A stretch of 64,000 nt of DNA from Grimontia hollisae CIP 101886 (GCF_000176515.1 NZ_ADAQ01000013.1:1141361-1205360), one strand, 5' to 3'; counted from the stretch's first letter, positions 32,386 through 42,417 are shown. A program made the numbers and translations. Notes: generated by a model not told the origin, from the letters alone.

Positions 32386-33652
32386 GTATGCTCTCTTTAA
32401 CCAACGCCAGCTTCCCGGAAAGAAACCCTTTCGGATCATCAGGGGCACCACCATTGAATGAGCCTCTCATTATTGATGTCCCTCCAGGTACATCTACCAT
32501 ATAACTTCCCGAGCTGGTAAATGCCCCCCTGAAGAAAAATGCTAGCGACTCCCACTTCTCTTTTGTCATGTCTTCCGAATTAATCAGCTCGCTGCACAGA
32601 CTGACAACTGGCGCGTTAGCTGTACATGATAAGTTACCACCGTTATCTTCTTCGACTCCCCAAGAGGACATACGCATATCACCCGTCGCTGAGCTATCTG
32701 CATACTGAAAAATAGTGCCTTTAAAATCCGCAACGCCACCATTTACCGCAACCACCCCATTTTGAATAACAATGGTCACAGGTTTTTCATCAGTCCCAAC
32801 ATGGGTTATTCCATCTAGCAGGCAATCACCCTTCACCCAGATAAAATCAGCAACACCGGATTCATTGTCTCCTTCATCAACCCGTTTTTTAATTGTTGCA
32901 CCACAACTCGCCATATCACCATTGGCGATGTGAATCTGCTTAGGGTTATGTTTATCAATCACACTTTGATACTGCTCCCGGGGAACCCCAAAAAGCTCTT
33001 CAAAGATGTCCATCGGATCGTCAGGTGTTAACGCGTTTTGGTTGACCAATATGTCACTCTCAAAATCATTGGTAATTTTCGGGGTATTGGCAGCGACATT
33101 TGTGCTGTAATCATCGGCGCATTCAGGCGTTATTGTTTTGAATTCAGCGGCACTGCTCCCGACATCAATAGAGACGGAACCACCTGCGATGATCGCCGTG
33201 CATTCATACTTCTCTCCAAGATATTTCCCTTTTACCGACGTCCAATCTTGCCCACCTTCTAAAACAAGGTCGCCGGTCGTTTTAAATGCTGCATGCTTGC
33301 CGCCAATGTGCTTTATCAAAATACTTGACGAGGCATAGCCTGAGGTCGACGTTAACACCCAGTGCGCAGGAAGGGGGTCAGCCCCAATCACACTTCCTGA
33401 TGTGATTTCACACACATTAAAGTTTGCATCAAAGCCAACATCGTTCGGATTGAGATCCTTTTGCTCAAACACCGCAATAGCACAATCCAATCCAGCTTTT
33501 GCTTTTGCCCGCTGTTTTGCATCCAAGACGAGATTCTGGGCTTTTTTGATATCTGCAAACCCTGAACTTGCCACTGATATAGTAAATAAGGCAACGATAA
33601 GTAACACACCACTGACAACGGCCAGTGTCGCCATTCCGTTTTGACGATTCAT
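32375..33652 (-). CDS. Type IV minor pilin, PilX-like, with long C-terminal domain
   Basis: 425 residues, far longer than usual PilX (about 170-200). The N-terminus MNRQNGMATLAVVSGVLLIVALFTISVASS is a PilX-type prepilin segment with cleavage probably after Gly6, but without the Glu at +5. The rest is an extracellular domain rich in Gly, Asp and beta-prone segments (IIAGGSVSIDVGSS; VVAVNGGVADFKGTIFQYA) with about eight Cys, so it may be a beta-helix-like tip domain; this is inferred. It lies between PilW- and PilV-like genes (5 bp gap and 11 bp overlap). Confidence 0.8.
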   Translation of the reverse strand: MNRQNGMATLAVVSGVLLIVALFTISVASSGFADIKKAQNLVLDAKQRAKAKAGLDCAIAVFEQKDLNPNDVGFDANFNVCEITSGSVIGADPLPAHWVLTSTSGYASSSILIKHIGGKHAAFKTTGDLVLEGGQDWTSVKGKYLGEKYECTAIIAGGSVSIDVGSSAAEFKTITPECADDYSTNVAANTPKITNDFESDILVNQNALTPDDPMDIFEELFGVPREQYQSVIDKHNPKQIHIANGDMASCGATIKKRVDEGDNESGVADFIWVKGDCLLDGITHVGTDEKPVTIVIQNGVVAVNGGVADFKGTIFQYADSSATGDMRMSSWGVEEDNGGNLSCTANAPVVSLCSELINSEDMTKEKWESLAFFFRGAFTSSGSYMVDVPGGTSIMRGSFNGGAPDDPKGFLSGKLALVKESIHDF

Positions 33653-33657
33653 ATGCG

Positions 33658-34338
33658 CTAGACACCTACATTCGGCAAGTACACAGTAAAGTTCACTGTG
33701 TCTTTTATTGTTCGGTCATTTTTCAATGACGCGGAGAGCGTCACTTCGACAGTCTGGATTTTGTTTGTTGAGGCAACTCCCTCAAGAATTGAGCGTTTGA
33801 AGCTAAGTGACTCCAGGTACAAGCGATCATATGTCATGTCCCGCCAGTACCCTGATATACCACCATTTGAACTGTCACTCCCGCAGTTCCAATTAGTCAG
33901 GCCTTTCCAGTTCTCGTACGTTTCGATGACGGGATTGTTGTTGCTGTCTTTGCCAAGGCGATAGCCCTTGGCATCATCTTTATTTAAAGACAAAGCGCCT
34001 GGGCGCTTATCATGGTTGTAAGCGAATCTTATGCACTCACCCGCAATTACCTTTGAAGCGCTGTCATCAATCAATATTGATGAGGCGGCGCCAGCAGCAT
34101 CGACGTGAATAAATGGATTTACAAAAGTGCAATCGAAACAAAACCCTGCCCGGGCGATTTCATTTTTCATGGTGTCTGCGATGATATTTAGCTGGGTTCG
34201 CAGAAAGTCATTCTTGAGCTGCTTTGTGCCGAATTCTGTATTGACGGTAAAAAGAGCCAAAGAAGAAGCAAGGACAATAAGGCTGACGGTCATCCCCACC
34301 ATCATTTCGACCAATGTATACCCCTGGGAGCGTGTCAT
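33658..34338 (-). CDS. Type IV minor pilin, PilW-like
   Basis: 226-residue prepilin. From the ATG at 34338 the leader MTRSQG precedes YTLVEMMVGMTVSLIVLASSLALF, with cleavage after Gly6 and Glu at +5. Cys pairs lie at FCFDC and WNCGSD. The ATG overlaps the stop of the FimT-like gene (ATGA), so translation is coupled; an in-frame Met 14 codons upstream is therefore unlikely to be the start. Confidence 0.85.
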   Translation of the reverse strand: MTRSQGYTLVEMMVGMTVSLIVLASSLALFTVNTEFGTKQLKNDFLRTQLNIIADTMKNEIARAGFCFDCTFVNPFIHVDAAGAASSILIDDSASKVIAGECIRFAYNHDKRPGALSLNKDDAKGYRLGKDSNNNPVIETYENWKGLTNWNCGSDSSNGGISGYWRDMTYDRLYLESLSFKRSILEGVASTNKIQTVEVTLSASLKNDRTIKDTVNFTVYLPNVGV

Positions 34339-34874
34339 GTTGGGCAAGACTCCCACCCTGTTACTGTCGTATTGCTGCAACCTTTCAACCCCATATATCG
34401 TCGAATCATAATGCCCGACTCTTTTCCGGTTTCTTCGCCGTGGGCCAATTTCACCGTTTTGTCATTCGAGGGCATACCCGATAACGGGGAGAAGTAAAAA
34501 AGTTTCGCCGGGTCCGTCAAGGCAGGCTCTTGAATATTCACCTTAGCCCCCTTCTCTAATATGATTTTCTGTAGCCCTTCGCTGTCGGAGCAACTAAAGG
34601 TCTCCACATCAGATTTCTCACTGAGTCCAATGCAACCATTGTCTGTTTCAGTTACAGGAACATAATGCACATAAATATTACGGTGGCGGCGTAAAGACTC
34701 AGATTGGCCAACTTCCAGCACAGAAAGCAATTGAGAAGCTTTGCTTTCAACCACAGCTGCTTTATGGGAAGAGATATACGTTGGCACAGCAACGGCTGTG
34801 ATGACTGCCAATACCGTCACCGTCGTTATCATTTCAATTAAGCTAAATCCGCGCTGTAGATTCCAATATCTCAC
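34335..34874 (-). CDS. Type IV minor pilin, FimT/GspH-like
   Basis: 179-residue prepilin, first gene of the four-gene minus-strand minor pilin operon. MRYWNLQRG is followed by FSLIEMITTVTVLAVITAVAVPTYISSH; cleavage after Gly9 with Glu at +5. The globular part has the GspH/FimT-like pattern and four Cys. In relatives, FimT-type pilins bind DNA during natural transformation; that role here is inferred from neighbourhood. Confidence 0.85.
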   Translation of the reverse strand: MRYWNLQRGFSLIEMITTVTVLAVITAVAVPTYISSHKAAVVESKASQLLSVLEVGQSESLRRHRNIYVHYVPVTETDNGCIGLSEKSDVETFSCSDSEGLQKIILEKGAKVNIQEPALTDPAKLFYFSPLSGMPSNDKTVKLAHGEETGKESGIMIRRYMGLKGCSNTTVTGWESCPT

Positions 34875-34965
34875 AACAAATTCCTTTAGCGTCTGCTGTA
34901 CCTTGTTTCCATACTATCAACGGCGATAACGTAGGTTTCTGGAATTAAATTGGATTTTCCGAGTA
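34875..34965. promoter_or_regulatory. Divergent region between fimT-like and pilE-like pilin genes
   Basis: 91 bp that must contain promoters for both pilin units. I looked for a CRP-S type competence site and saw no convincing one; an imperfect dyad lies around CAACGGCGATAACG (34917-34930). Confidence 0.35.
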
Positions 34966-35418
34966 ATGAACCAAAAAATGACGCCAAGCACGAAGACATT
35001 ACATAGAGGTATGACATTGATCGAAATCCTGATAGCGATTGCGATCATCGGTGCCATCACAACCATTGCAATGCCCGCAGTAGGAAAGTATTTGATAAAG
35101 TCTGAGCGCAGCCGCGCTCAGGTAGATTTGTATCAACTCCAGACCCATACCGAGCAGACATACACGGCGACGGGCAGTTATCCCGATAACAACAGTTTGG
35201 TTTGTGCAAAATGCCAGGTGTCTGATGACTATGATTTCTCGATAACAACCGGCGGTTCTGGCAGTAATGTGTATAAGATCCAGGCCAAACCAAAATCCAC
35301 ATCCCGGCAGGACAAAGATACGGATTGCCATACCATGGTTATCAACGCCGCCTCTGAGCAGTCTAATTTGACAAAACAAGGGGTTGCTATTGCAGATAAC
35401 GGGAAGTGCTGGATATAA
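34966..35418 (+). CDS. Type IV pilin, PilE-like
   Basis: 150-residue prepilin divergent from the minor pilin operon. MNQKMTPSTKTLHRG is followed by MTLIEILIAIAIIGAITTIAMPAV; cleavage after Gly15, Glu at +5. The C-terminal half has the PilE pattern, with Cys pairs near CAKC and a terminal Cys (KCWI). The match to V. cholerae is by position: a pilE-like gene lies directly beside dnaJ there. The start could be Met5. It ends in a shared terminator at 35417-35445. Confidence 0.85.
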   Translation: MNQKMTPSTKTLHRGMTLIEILIAIAIIGAITTIAMPAVGKYLIKSERSRAQVDLYQLQTHTEQTYTATGSYPDNNSLVCAKCQVSDDYDFSITTGGSGSNVYKIQAKPKSTSRQDKDTDCHTMVINAASEQSNLTKQGVAIADNGKCWI

Positions 35419-35445
35419 AAACCGGCGATCATGTCGCCGGTTTTT
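35417..35445. terminator. Bidirectional terminator between pilE-like gene and dnaJ
   Basis: 12-bp stem AAAAACCGGCGA / TCGCCGGTTTTT, 5-nt loop, between convergent genes. Confidence 0.93.
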
Positions 35446-35461
35446 CAATGGGTGCGGATAA

Positions 35462-36601
35462 TTAGCTGGTCAGGTCATCAAAAAACTTCTTCACGCCATC
35501 AAAGAAGCCTTCTGACTTAGGCTTGTGCTTTTTCGCTGCACTGCCGCCAAGCGATTCTTCAAACTCACGCAGCAACTCTTTTTGTTTGCTGCTGAGATTA
35601 ACTGGCGTTTCTACTACCAGCTTACAAATCAGGTCGCCCAGTCCACCACCACGCACTGACTGAACCCCTTTACCACGCATGCGGAACATACGGCCAGTTT
35701 GGGTCTCTGCCGGTACTTTCAGGCTTACACGGCCATCCAGTGTTGGTACTTCAACCTCACCACCCAGCGCAGCCATAGTAAAGCTCACAGGGACTTCACA
35801 ATAGAGATTGTTACCATCACGGGTGAAGATGTGGTGATCACGTACATGCACCTGCACATACAAATCGCCTGCCGGTGCACCAAACTCACCCGCTTCGCCT
35901 TCGCCAGTCAGGCGAATGCGGTCACCGGTATCAACACCGGCTGGAATTTTCACGCTCAGTGTTTTGGTCTTCTGCACCCGCCCCTGACCGTGGCAGCTGT
36001 CACATGGGTCTTTAATGATCTTACCGCGACCATGACAGGTTGGACAGGTTTGCTGAACAGCAAAGAATCCCTGACGCATTTGTACCTGACCTTGACCATG
36101 GCAGGTACCACAAGTCTGAGGAGACGAACCAGGTTTAGAGCCGCTGCCACCACACTTGTCACAGCCAACATAGGTAGGGACATCAATTTCTTTGGTTACA
36201 CCACGAACCGCCTCTTCTAACGTCAGCTCCATGTTGTAACGGAGATCAGCGCCACGCTGCGCACGCGCCTGGCCACCGCGACGGCCACCACCAAAAATGT
36301 CACCAAACACGTCACCAAAGATATCGCTGAAGTCGGCGCCGCCACCAAAGCCGCCACCACCGCCCATGCCACCATGTTCAAAGGCTGCATGACCGTATTG
36401 GTCATAAGCTGCGCGTTTCTGATCGTCGGTGAGGATTTCGTACGCCAGCTTAACTTCTTTAAATTTCTCGGCTGCCGTTTCATCACCCGGGTTTTTATCC
36501 GGGTGGTACTTCATCGCCAGGCGCTTATACGCCTTTTTGATGTCACGCTCACTGGCGTCGCGGCTTACGCCAAGTACTTCATAAAAATCACGTTTTGACA
36601 T
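35462..36601 (-). CDS. dnaJ: Chaperone protein DnaJ (Hsp40)
   Basis: Co-chaperone that delivers substrates to DnaK and stimulates its ATPase. The 379 residues show a J domain (1-70) with the HPD triad in [10 protein letters not shown], a Gly/Phe-rich linker ([12 protein letters not shown]), four CxxCxGxG zinc repeats (about 145-210) and the C-terminal substrate-binding domains. It lies 174 bp downstream of dnaK on the same strand; two hairpins fill the gap and may modulate dnaJ levels relative to dnaK. Confidence 0.98.
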   Translation of the reverse strand: MSKRDFYEVLGVSRDASERDIKKAYKRLAMKYHPDKNPGDETAAEKFKEVKLAYEILTDDQKRAAYDQYGHAAFEHGGMGGGGGFGGGADFSDIFGDVFGDIFGGGRRGGQARAQRGADLRYNMELTLEEAVRGVTKEIDVPTYVGCDKCGGSGSKPGSSPQTCGTCHGQGQVQMRQGFFAVQQTCPTCHGRGKIIKDPCDSCHGQGRVQKTKTLSVKIPAGVDTGDRIRLTGEGEAGEFGAPAGDLYVQVHVRDHHIFTRDGNNLYCEVPVSFTMAALGGEVEVPTLDGRVSLKVPAETQTGRMFRMRGKGVQSVRGGGLGDLICKLVVETPVNLSSKQKELLREFEESLGGSAAKKHKPKSEGFFDGVKKFFDDLTS

Positions 36602-36661
36602 GTTTTGCTTGTCACCTGCTTTTATACCGGACGGATGAAGTTCGCCCCGTATTATACAACT

Positions 36662-36753
36662 ACGGGCGAAGGAGAGGTTCCTCCTGCGCCCGTGCGAAAT
36701 AAAACGGTTAAATCTTTCGATTCAGGCCTTGCCCTGTTTCAGTAGCAAAGCCT
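36662..36753 (-). other. Two hairpins in the dnaK-dnaJ intergenic region
   Basis: 36662-36693 forms a stem of 7 bp plus 5 bp around one mismatch (ACGGGCG/CGCCCGT and AGGAG/CTCCT). 36724-36753 pairs AGGCCTTGC with GCAAAGCCT with one mismatch. Neither is followed by a good U-run on the minus strand, so partial termination or RNA processing between the two chaperone genes is more likely than full termination. Confidence 0.5.
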
Positions 36754-36775
36754 GTTTCTGTGATTGTTTCCGGTC

Positions 36776-38692
36776 TTATTTTTTGTCGTCTTTTACTTCT
36801 TCAAACTCAGCATCAACAACATCGTCGTCTTGCTTAGTTTGTTCTGCACCGGCGCCTTGAGCTTGTGCAGCTTGTGCTTGCTGCTGAGCCACTTCCATCA
36901 GCTTCTGAGATGCTGCGATAAGTGCTTGCACTTTCTCGTCGATCGCTGCTTTATCTTCGCCTTTACGTGCTGTTTCCAGCTCATTGATAGCCGCTTCGAT
37001 CTTCTCTTTCTCGTCAGCTGGCAGCGCATCGCCTGCTTCTTCAATTTGCTTGCGGGTGCCATGGATCATTTGGTCAGCTTGGTTGCGTGCAGTCGCCAGT
37101 TCTTCGAACTTCTTGTCGGCTTCTTTGTTCGCTTCCGCTTCCTGTACCATTTTCTCGATTTCTTCGTCGCTCAGACCGCCAGATGCCTGGATAGTGATCT
37201 TCTGCTCTTTGCCAGTCTGCTTGTCTTTCGCAGAAACGTGAAGAATACCATCAGCATCCAAGTCGAACACAACTTCGATTTGTGGCATGCCACGTGGCGC
37301 TGGGTTGATGCCTTCCAGGTTGAATTGACCCAGAGATTTGTTGTACATCGCCTGCTTACGCTCACCTTGCAGTACGTGGATAGTTACTGCGCTTTGGTTG
37401 TCTTCAGCAGTAGAGAACACTTGGTTCGCCTTAGTAGGGATAGTGGTGTTCTTCTCGATGAGCTTGGTCATCACACCGCCCATGGTTTCGATACCCAGAG
37501 ACAGAGGCGTTACGTCCAGCAGCAGTACGTCTTTCACTTCACCTGCCAGTACACCGCCCTGAACTGCTGCACCAACTGCTACTGCTTCGTCAGGGTTCAC
37601 GTCTTTACGTGCTTCCTTACCGAAGAACTCAGCCACTTTTGCCTGTACCAGTGGCATACGGGTCTGACCACCAACCAGGATAACGTCGTTGATGTCGTTA
37701 ACAGACAGGTCTGCATCAGCCAGTGCCACTTTCAGAGGCTCCAGTGAACGCTGAACCAGATCTTCAACCAGTGACTCCAGTTTCGCACGGGTCACTTTGA
37801 TGTTCATATGCTTAGGACCTGTCGCATCTGCCGTGATGTATGGCAGGTTTACGTCAGTTTGCTGTGCAGAAGACAGTTCAATCTTCGCTTTCTCAGCCGC
37901 TTCTTTCAGACGCTGCATTGCCAGTGGGTCTTTACGCAGGTCGATGCCCTGGTCTTTCTTGAACTCGTCAACCAGGTAGTTGATCATGCGGTTGTCGAAG
38001 TCTTCACCACCCAGGTGAGTGTCACCGTTGGTTGCCAGAACTTCGAACGTCTTCTCGCCATCAACTTCGTCGATTTCGATGATAGAGATATCGAACGTAC
38101 CACCACCCAGGTCGTATACCGCGATAGTGCGGTCACCACCTTGCTTGTCCAGGCCGTAAGCCAGTGCAGCCGCAGTTGGTTCGTTGATAATACGTTTAAC
38201 TTCCAGACCTGCGATACGGCCAGCGTCTTTGGTAGCCTGACGTTGTGCGTCGTTGAAGTACGCAGGTACAGTGATAACCGCGCCAGTCACTTCCTCACCC
38301 AGGAAGTCTTCCGCAGTTTTCTTCATTTTCTTCAGAACTTCAGCAGAAACCTGAGGCGCCGCCATTTTCTGGCCTTTTGCTTCAACCCAAGCGTCGCCGT
38401 TGTCAGCCTTAACGATTTTGTAAGGCATGATTTCGATATCACGCTGAACTTCTTCGTCTTCGAAGCGACGACCGATCAGTCGTTTGATTGCAAACAGCGT
38501 GTTTTCTGGGTTGGTCACTGCCTGACGTTTTGCTGGCTGACCCACCAGGGTTTCACCATCCTGGGTGTACGCGATGATTGATGGCGTTGTGCGATCGCCT
38601 TCCGCGTTTTCGATTACGCGTGGCTTGTCACCGTCCAGTACTGCTACACATGAGTTGGTAGTACCCAAGTCGATACCAATGATCTTACCCAT
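36776..38692 (-). CDS. dnaK: Chaperone protein DnaK (Hsp70)
   Basis: ATP-dependent Hsp70 chaperone; folds proteins, and with DnaJ and GrpE controls sigma-32. The 638 residues begin [18 protein letters not shown] (phosphate 1) and contain [34 protein letters not shown], and [13 protein letters not shown]; the C-terminus ends in an acidic tail with EEVKDDKK. It is preceded by a clear sigma-32 promoter at 38741-38768. Confidence 0.98.
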   Translation of the reverse strand: MGKIIGIDLGTTNSCVAVLDGDKPRVIENAEGDRTTPSIIAYTQDGETLVGQPAKRQAVTNPENTLFAIKRLIGRRFEDEEVQRDIEIMPYKIVKADNGDAWVEAKGQKMAAPQVSAEVLKKMKKTAEDFLGEEVTGAVITVPAYFNDAQRQATKDAGRIAGLEVKRIINEPTAAALAYGLDKQGGDRTIAVYDLGGGTFDISIIEIDEVDGEKTFEVLATNGDTHLGGEDFDNRMINYLVDEFKKDQGIDLRKDPLAMQRLKEAAEKAKIELSSAQQTDVNLPYITADATGPKHMNIKVTRAKLESLVEDLVQRSLEPLKVALADADLSVNDINDVILVGGQTRMPLVQAKVAEFFGKEARKDVNPDEAVAVGAAVQGGVLAGEVKDVLLLDVTPLSLGIETMGGVMTKLIEKNTTIPTKANQVFSTAEDNQSAVTIHVLQGERKQAMYNKSLGQFNLEGINPAPRGMPQIEVVFDLDADGILHVSAKDKQTGKEQKITIQASGGLSDEEIEKMVQEAEANKEADKKFEELATARNQADQMIHGTRKQIEEAGDALPADEKEKIEAAINELETARKGEDKAAIDEKVQALIAASQKLMEVAQQQAQAAQAQGAGAEQTKQDDDVVDAEFEEVKDDKK

Positions 38693-38740
38693 TTGGTTTT
38701 CTCCGAAAATTCGTCTTACGTCTATGTTACGTTAACCCAT

Positions 38741-38768
38741 ATATGGGGGTCGCGTTTTAGGGTTCAAC
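38741..38768 (-). promoter_or_regulatory. Sigma-32 heat-shock promoter of dnaK
   Basis: Minus strand: -35 GTTGAA (38763-38768; consensus CTTGAA), 14-bp spacer, -10 CCCCATAT (38741-38748; consensus CCCCATnT). It lies about 50 bp before the dnaK start. Confidence 0.88.
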
Positions 38769-38851
38769 CCTGCACAAGAAAAATTTTTAAATTTTCTTTT
38801 TGATGCCTCTTAAATAAGGGCGACTTATTGGCTTTCAAGGCCTGAAATGGA

Positions 38852-38876
38852 AAAAACCCGCAACATGCGGGTTTTT
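38852..38876 (-). terminator. Terminator after grpE
   Basis: AAAAACCCGCA-ACA-TGCGGGTTTTT, 11-bp stem with U-run on the minus strand, 16 bp after the grpE stop. Confidence 0.92.
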
Positions 38877-38891
38877 CTTTGAAAATGCCGA

Positions 38892-39497
38892 TTACGCTTG
38901 CTCGTCTACGTTACCAGCAGGTGCTTTAGACACCATGACCATTGCTGGACGAACAACGCGGCCATTGAGTTCATAGCCTTTTTGCATCACCAGCATCACA
39001 GTGTTTGGTGCGTGCTCTTCGCTTTCCTGAATAGACATTGCCTGATGGAATTCAGGGTTGAACGGTTCGCCCTGAGGGTTCAGCTCTTTCAAGCCAAATT
39101 TCTCCACCGCGTCTTTCATGGTTTTCAGTGTCAGCTCAACACCTTCAACCATGGGTTTCAGGGTCTCGTTTTCGCGGTCAGCCATTTCCACCGCGCGTTC
39201 CATGTTGTCGATAACAGGAAGCAGTTCGTTGGCAAAACGTTCCAGAGCAAACTTACGCGCTTTATCGATTTCCTGCTCTGTGCGACGACGCATGTTTTCC
39301 ACATCTGCACGTGCACGCAGAACGCTGTCTTGTTGCTCTTTGACTTTTGCTTCACTTGCTTCAAGTGCAGCCTCAAGCTCAGTGATCCGGCTGATCATTG
39401 CATCGGTTTCAGCATCTAGGGCATTTTCTTCAGCCTGCGCGTCCACCGCTTCATTTTGCAACTCTTCTTCCTGGATCTTGTTTTCTTCTTTGCTCAT
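38892..39497 (-). CDS. grpE: Nucleotide exchange factor GrpE
   Basis: Releases ADP from DnaK; dimeric. 201 residues from the ATG at 39497, chosen because GGAGAG lies just upstream and the open frame further up (to 39557) has no ribosome site. The N-terminal half is a long acidic coiled coil ([20 protein letters not shown]...), followed by [33 protein letters not shown] and the C-terminal beta domain. Transcribed separately from dnaK under its own sigma-32 promoter, divergent from nadK. Confidence 0.96.
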   Translation of the reverse strand: MSKEENKIQEEELQNEAVDAQAEENALDAETDAMISRITELEAALEASEAKVKEQQDSVLRARADVENMRRRTEQEIDKARKFALERFANELLPVIDNMERAVEMADRENETLKPMVEGVELTLKTMKDAVEKFGLKELNPQGEPFNPEFHQAMSIQESEEHAPNTVMLVMQKGYELNGRVVRPAMVMVSKAPAGNVDEQA

Positions 39498-39575
39498 GCT
39501 CTCTCCGACACAATACACTGTGTTGATGCCCCAAAATCTCATACATTGGGTCATCAATCTCGACGGTTTTGCTTA

Positions 39576-39603
39576 TTATGGGGATGAATACTCACGTTTC
39601 AAG
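39576..39603 (-). promoter_or_regulatory. Sigma-32 heat-shock promoter of grpE
   Basis: Minus strand: perfect -35 CTTGAA (39598-39603), 14-bp spacer, -10 CCCCATAA (39576-39583). It has the same spacing as the dnaK promoter. Confidence 0.92.
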
Positions 39604-39681
39604 GTGTCTGTTCCCCGAAAGCACGACAACGGAAGGGCAATCACTTATACTCAAGCCACTAAACAGTGTAGGATCAACAAG

Positions 39682-40563
39682 ATGGCAAAGCGTTTTAGCA
39701 CTATTGCTTTGGTCGGAAAACCGCGAAACCCCGATGCGGTCGCAACCCATGAAAGCCTCTATAAATGGTTGACACATCAAGGTTATCGCACGCTGATCGA
39801 CAACCGACTTGATAACTACCTGGATATCCCTGCCGAAGATTTTCACGACCTGCTCTCTTTGGGCGCAAAAGCTGATCTTGCCATTGTGATTGGTGGTGAT
39901 GGCAATATGCTGGGTGCTGCCCGTGTCCTTTCCCGGTTTGATATTTCTGTTGTCGGTGTAAACCGTGGCAACCTCGGTTTCCTCACCGATCTCGATCCTG
40001 ATGATTATGAAGAAGCATTGAGCTCAGTGCTGGCAGGCGAATACGTGGAAGATCACCGCTTTCTCTTAGAAGCAGAAGTTCACCGTCACGGCCAAGTAAA
40101 AAGTCATAACGCCGCGCTCAATGAAGCCGTCCTTCATCCGGGGCAAGTTGCCCATATGATTGAGTTTGAAGTCTATATCGATGACAACTTCGCGTTTTCT
40201 CAGCGCTCAGATGGCATCATTATTTCCACACCGACGGGCTCTACCGCGTACAGTCTGTCTGGTGGCGGACCCATTCTGTCGCCCAGCATTGACGCTATTT
40301 CGCTGGTGCCGATGTTCCCACACACGTTGTCGAGCCGGCCCTTAGTGGTGGATGCCAAACGTCATATCAAACTGGTGGTGTCGCCGGACAATGGCAGCAC
40401 GCTGGAAGTCAGTTGCGACAGCCAGGTTTCCCTGCCGGTGAACCCGGGCGATGAAGTCCACATTTACCGTAGCCCTTCACTGCTGAAGCTAATTCACCCC
40501 AAAAACTATAGTTACTACAAAACCCTGCGCACCAAACTGGGTTGGTCCAGTAAGTTATTTTAG
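39682..40563 (+). CDS. nadK: NAD kinase
   Basis: Phosphorylates NAD to NADP with ATP. From ATG at 39682 the protein has 293 residues (E. coli 292); the frame is open far upstream across grpE, but that part is antisense. The [13 protein letters not shown] motif (ATP/NAD binding, catalytic Asp) and the [23 protein letters not shown] motif are present. AGGAT precedes the start by 8 bases. Ended by the terminator at 40583-40610; the divergent grpE promoter region is shared. Confidence 0.96.
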   Translation: MAKRFSTIALVGKPRNPDAVATHESLYKWLTHQGYRTLIDNRLDNYLDIPAEDFHDLLSLGAKADLAIVIGGDGNMLGAARVLSRFDISVVGVNRGNLGFLTDLDPDDYEEALSSVLAGEYVEDHRFLLEAEVHRHGQVKSHNAALNEAVLHPGQVAHMIEFEVYIDDNFAFSQRSDGIIISTPTGSTAYSLSGGGPILSPSIDAISLVPMFPHTLSSRPLVVDAKRHIKLVVSPDNGSTLEVSCDSQVSLPVNPGDEVHIYRSPSLLKLIHPKNYSYYKTLRTKLGWSSKLF

Positions 40564-40582
40564 GGAACTGAACATATCGATA

Positions 40583-40610
40583 AAAAAGAGCAGCTTAGGC
40601 TGCTCTTTTT
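40583..40610 (+). terminator. Terminator after nadK
   Basis: 12-bp stem AAAAAGAGCAGC / GCTGCTCTTTTT with loop TTAG and T-run. Confidence 0.93.
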
Positions 40611-40683
40611 ATGCCCGGCCTGTCCTCTGTTTGTTTTTTAACCTGCATCACAATTTGATGGCAAATTCATTCCTGAACATCTT

Positions 40684-40703
40684 TACTGTATACAAACACA
40701 GTA
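40684..40703. promoter_or_regulatory. LexA box 1 upstream of recN
   Basis: TACTGTATACAAACACAGTA, perfect CTGT-N8-ACAG dyad with TA flanks, 46 bp before the recN start. Confidence 0.93.
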
Positions 40704-40705
40704 TA

Positions 40706-40725
40706 TACTGTGCAAAACAACAGGT
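40706..40725. promoter_or_regulatory. LexA box 2 upstream of recN
   Basis: TACTGTGCAAAACAACAGGT, CTG-N10-CAG, starting two bases after box 1, so both operators cover the promoter. Tandem boxes are also known at E. coli recN. Confidence 0.85.
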
Positions 40726-40749
40726 GGTGATAAATACAGGTATATAGTC

Positions 40750-42417
40750 ATGCTGGCACACATCACAATTCAAAACTTTGCCATTGTTAAAGCACTCGAG
40801 CTGGATTTCCAACCAGGAATGACCACTATTACCGGTGAAACTGGTGCAGGTAAATCGATCGCGATTGATGCATTAGGCTTATGCTTGGGCGATCGCGCTG
40901 ACGCTGCCATGGTTCGCCCCGGCGAAGATAAAGCCGACATTGTGGTGCAGTTTCATTTGCAAAATAACCCGGCCGCAAGACGTTGGCTTGAAGACAATGA
41001 ACTGGCCGATGGTGATGAATGTATTTTGCGGCGTGTTATCTCCAAAGAAGGCCGCTCCCGCGCCTATATCAATGGCAGTCCTGTTCCGGCTTCCCAACAA
41101 AAATCACTGGGACAGCATCTTATCAATATTCATGGTCAGCATGCTCACCAACTGCTGATGAAAAATGATTACCAACTGACACTGCTCGATCAGTACGCTG
41201 GCCACCAGCACCTTCTCGCCACAATGCGCCAACGCTATCAAGACTGGCGCGCGGCGAGGAATGAGCTCAAGCAACTGGAGAAAAATAAAGAAGCATTGGA
41301 AGCACAGCGCCAGTTGCTGGAGTATCAGGTCAATGAGCTCAATGAACTGGCATTAGGCGAAAATGAATATCCTGAGCTTGAGGAAGAGCACCGCCGTCTT
41401 TCAAATTGCGGTGACATCGCTATTGGCAGCCAAAGTGTATTGCAGGCGTTGAGTGATGGTGAAGAAAACAACGCCATGCAACTGCTGCAATTTGCCCAGC
41501 AAAAACTGGCAGAGCTCGCTGCGATGGATAACCGGTTCAACGAATTGACCCAGATGCTGGATGAAGCGTGTATCCAAGTGCAAGAAGCCAGCCATGAGAT
41601 CTCAAGTTATATGGATCGCCTGGATATGGATCCGGCACGGTTGAGTTATCTGGACGAGCGCATGGCAACCATTATGCGCCTGTCGCGCAAGCACCAGGTA
41701 TCACCAGACGAGCTCTTCGCTACCCATCAAACTCTGGTAAATGAACTGGAAAACCTGAACGACAGCGACAATCAGATTGAACAACTGGCCGCCAATGTAG
41801 ATCTAAAACATCAGGCATGTCTGGTCGCTGCAGAAAAACTCAGCAAGAGTCGTAAACGTTATGCCAAAGAGCTGGACAATCTGATATCAGCCAGCATGCA
41901 CGAACTCAGTATGGAAAACGGCAAGTTCCATATCGCCCTTGATAGCCAGCCAACCAGCCACTTATCACCGCTGGGAATCGACAATATCGAGTTTCTGGTT
42001 TCTACTAACCCCGGCCAACCCATGCAGGCACTAGGGCGTGTGGCATCTGGCGGGGAGCTGTCACGTATCTCGCTCGCCATCCAGGTAATAACAGCACAGA
42101 AAGTTGATACCCCAAGCCTGATTTTCGACGAAGTGGATGTAGGCATCAGCGGCCCGACAGCCGCCATTGTCGGTAAGCTGCTGCGCAAACTCGGAGAGTC
42201 CACACAAGTTATGTGTGTCACACACCTGCCGCAAGTTGCCGGTTGCGGCCATCAGCAAATGTTTGTGGCCAAAACCAGTGAAAACGGCCAAACTACAACT
42301 CGTATGGCTCTACTGGATACCCCATCACGGGTTAAGGAATTAGCCCGTTTGCTCGGTGGCAGTGAAATTACCGCGCATACGTTGGCAAACGCCAAGGAAT
42401 TACTGGTTGCTGCCTGA
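40750..42417 (+). CDS. recN: DNA repair protein RecN (SMC-like)
   Basis: SMC-family ATPase that holds broken DNA during double-strand-break repair. 555 residues: Walker [18 protein letters not shown] (about 28-44), a coiled-coil middle (about 150-370), the signature [19 protein letters not shown], and Walker [15 protein letters not shown]. The ATG at 40750 starts [19 protein letters not shown], as in RecN. Strong SOS control is indicated by two LexA boxes immediately upstream. bamE follows 115 bp downstream on the same strand. Confidence 0.97.
   Translation: MLAHITIQNFAIVKALELDFQPGMTTITGETGAGKSIAIDALGLCLGDRADAAMVRPGEDKADIVVQFHLQNNPAARRWLEDNELADGDECILRRVISKEGRSRAYINGSPVPASQQKSLGQHLINIHGQHAHQLLMKNDYQLTLLDQYAGHQHLLATMRQRYQDWRAARNELKQLEKNKEALEAQRQLLEYQVNELNELALGENEYPELEEEHRRLSNCGDIAIGSQSVLQALSDGEENNAMQLLQFAQQKLAELAAMDNRFNELTQMLDEACIQVQEASHEISSYMDRLDMDPARLSYLDERMATIMRLSRKHQVSPDELFATHQTLVNELENLNDSDNQIEQLAANVDLKHQACLVAAEKLSKSRKRYAKELDNLISASMHELSMENGKFHIALDSQPTSHLSPLGIDNIEFLVSTNPGQPMQALGRVASGGELSRISLAIQVITAQKVDTPSLIFDEVDVGISGPTAAIVGKLLRKLGESTQVMCVTHLPQVAGCGHQQMFVAKTSENGQTTTRMALLDTPSRVKELARLLGGSEITAHTLANAKELLVAA

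Noticed and set aside
34875-34965. CRP-S (competence) site between the pilin units
   Set aside because: I looked for the TGCGA-N6-TCGCA pattern and found only a weak dyad, not enough to claim a site.
36764-37747. Long open frame (327 codons) on the plus strand opposite dnaK
   Set aside because: Antisense to a strongly conserved gene; composition is rich in Cys, Phe and Leu, as expected from the reverse complement of biased codons. No family resemblance.
37808-38581. Second long open frame (257 codons) opposite dnaK
   Set aside because: Same reason: a codon-bias shadow of the dnaK reading frame.
39118-39681. Extended N-terminus for NAD kinase
   Set aside because: The upstream in-frame part is antisense to grpE and low complexity (Ser/Ala/Arg). 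The start at 39682 gives the normal family length.
40726-40749. A third LexA box close to the recN start
   Set aside because: The sequence contains ATACAGGTATA but no matching CTG half at the right distance.
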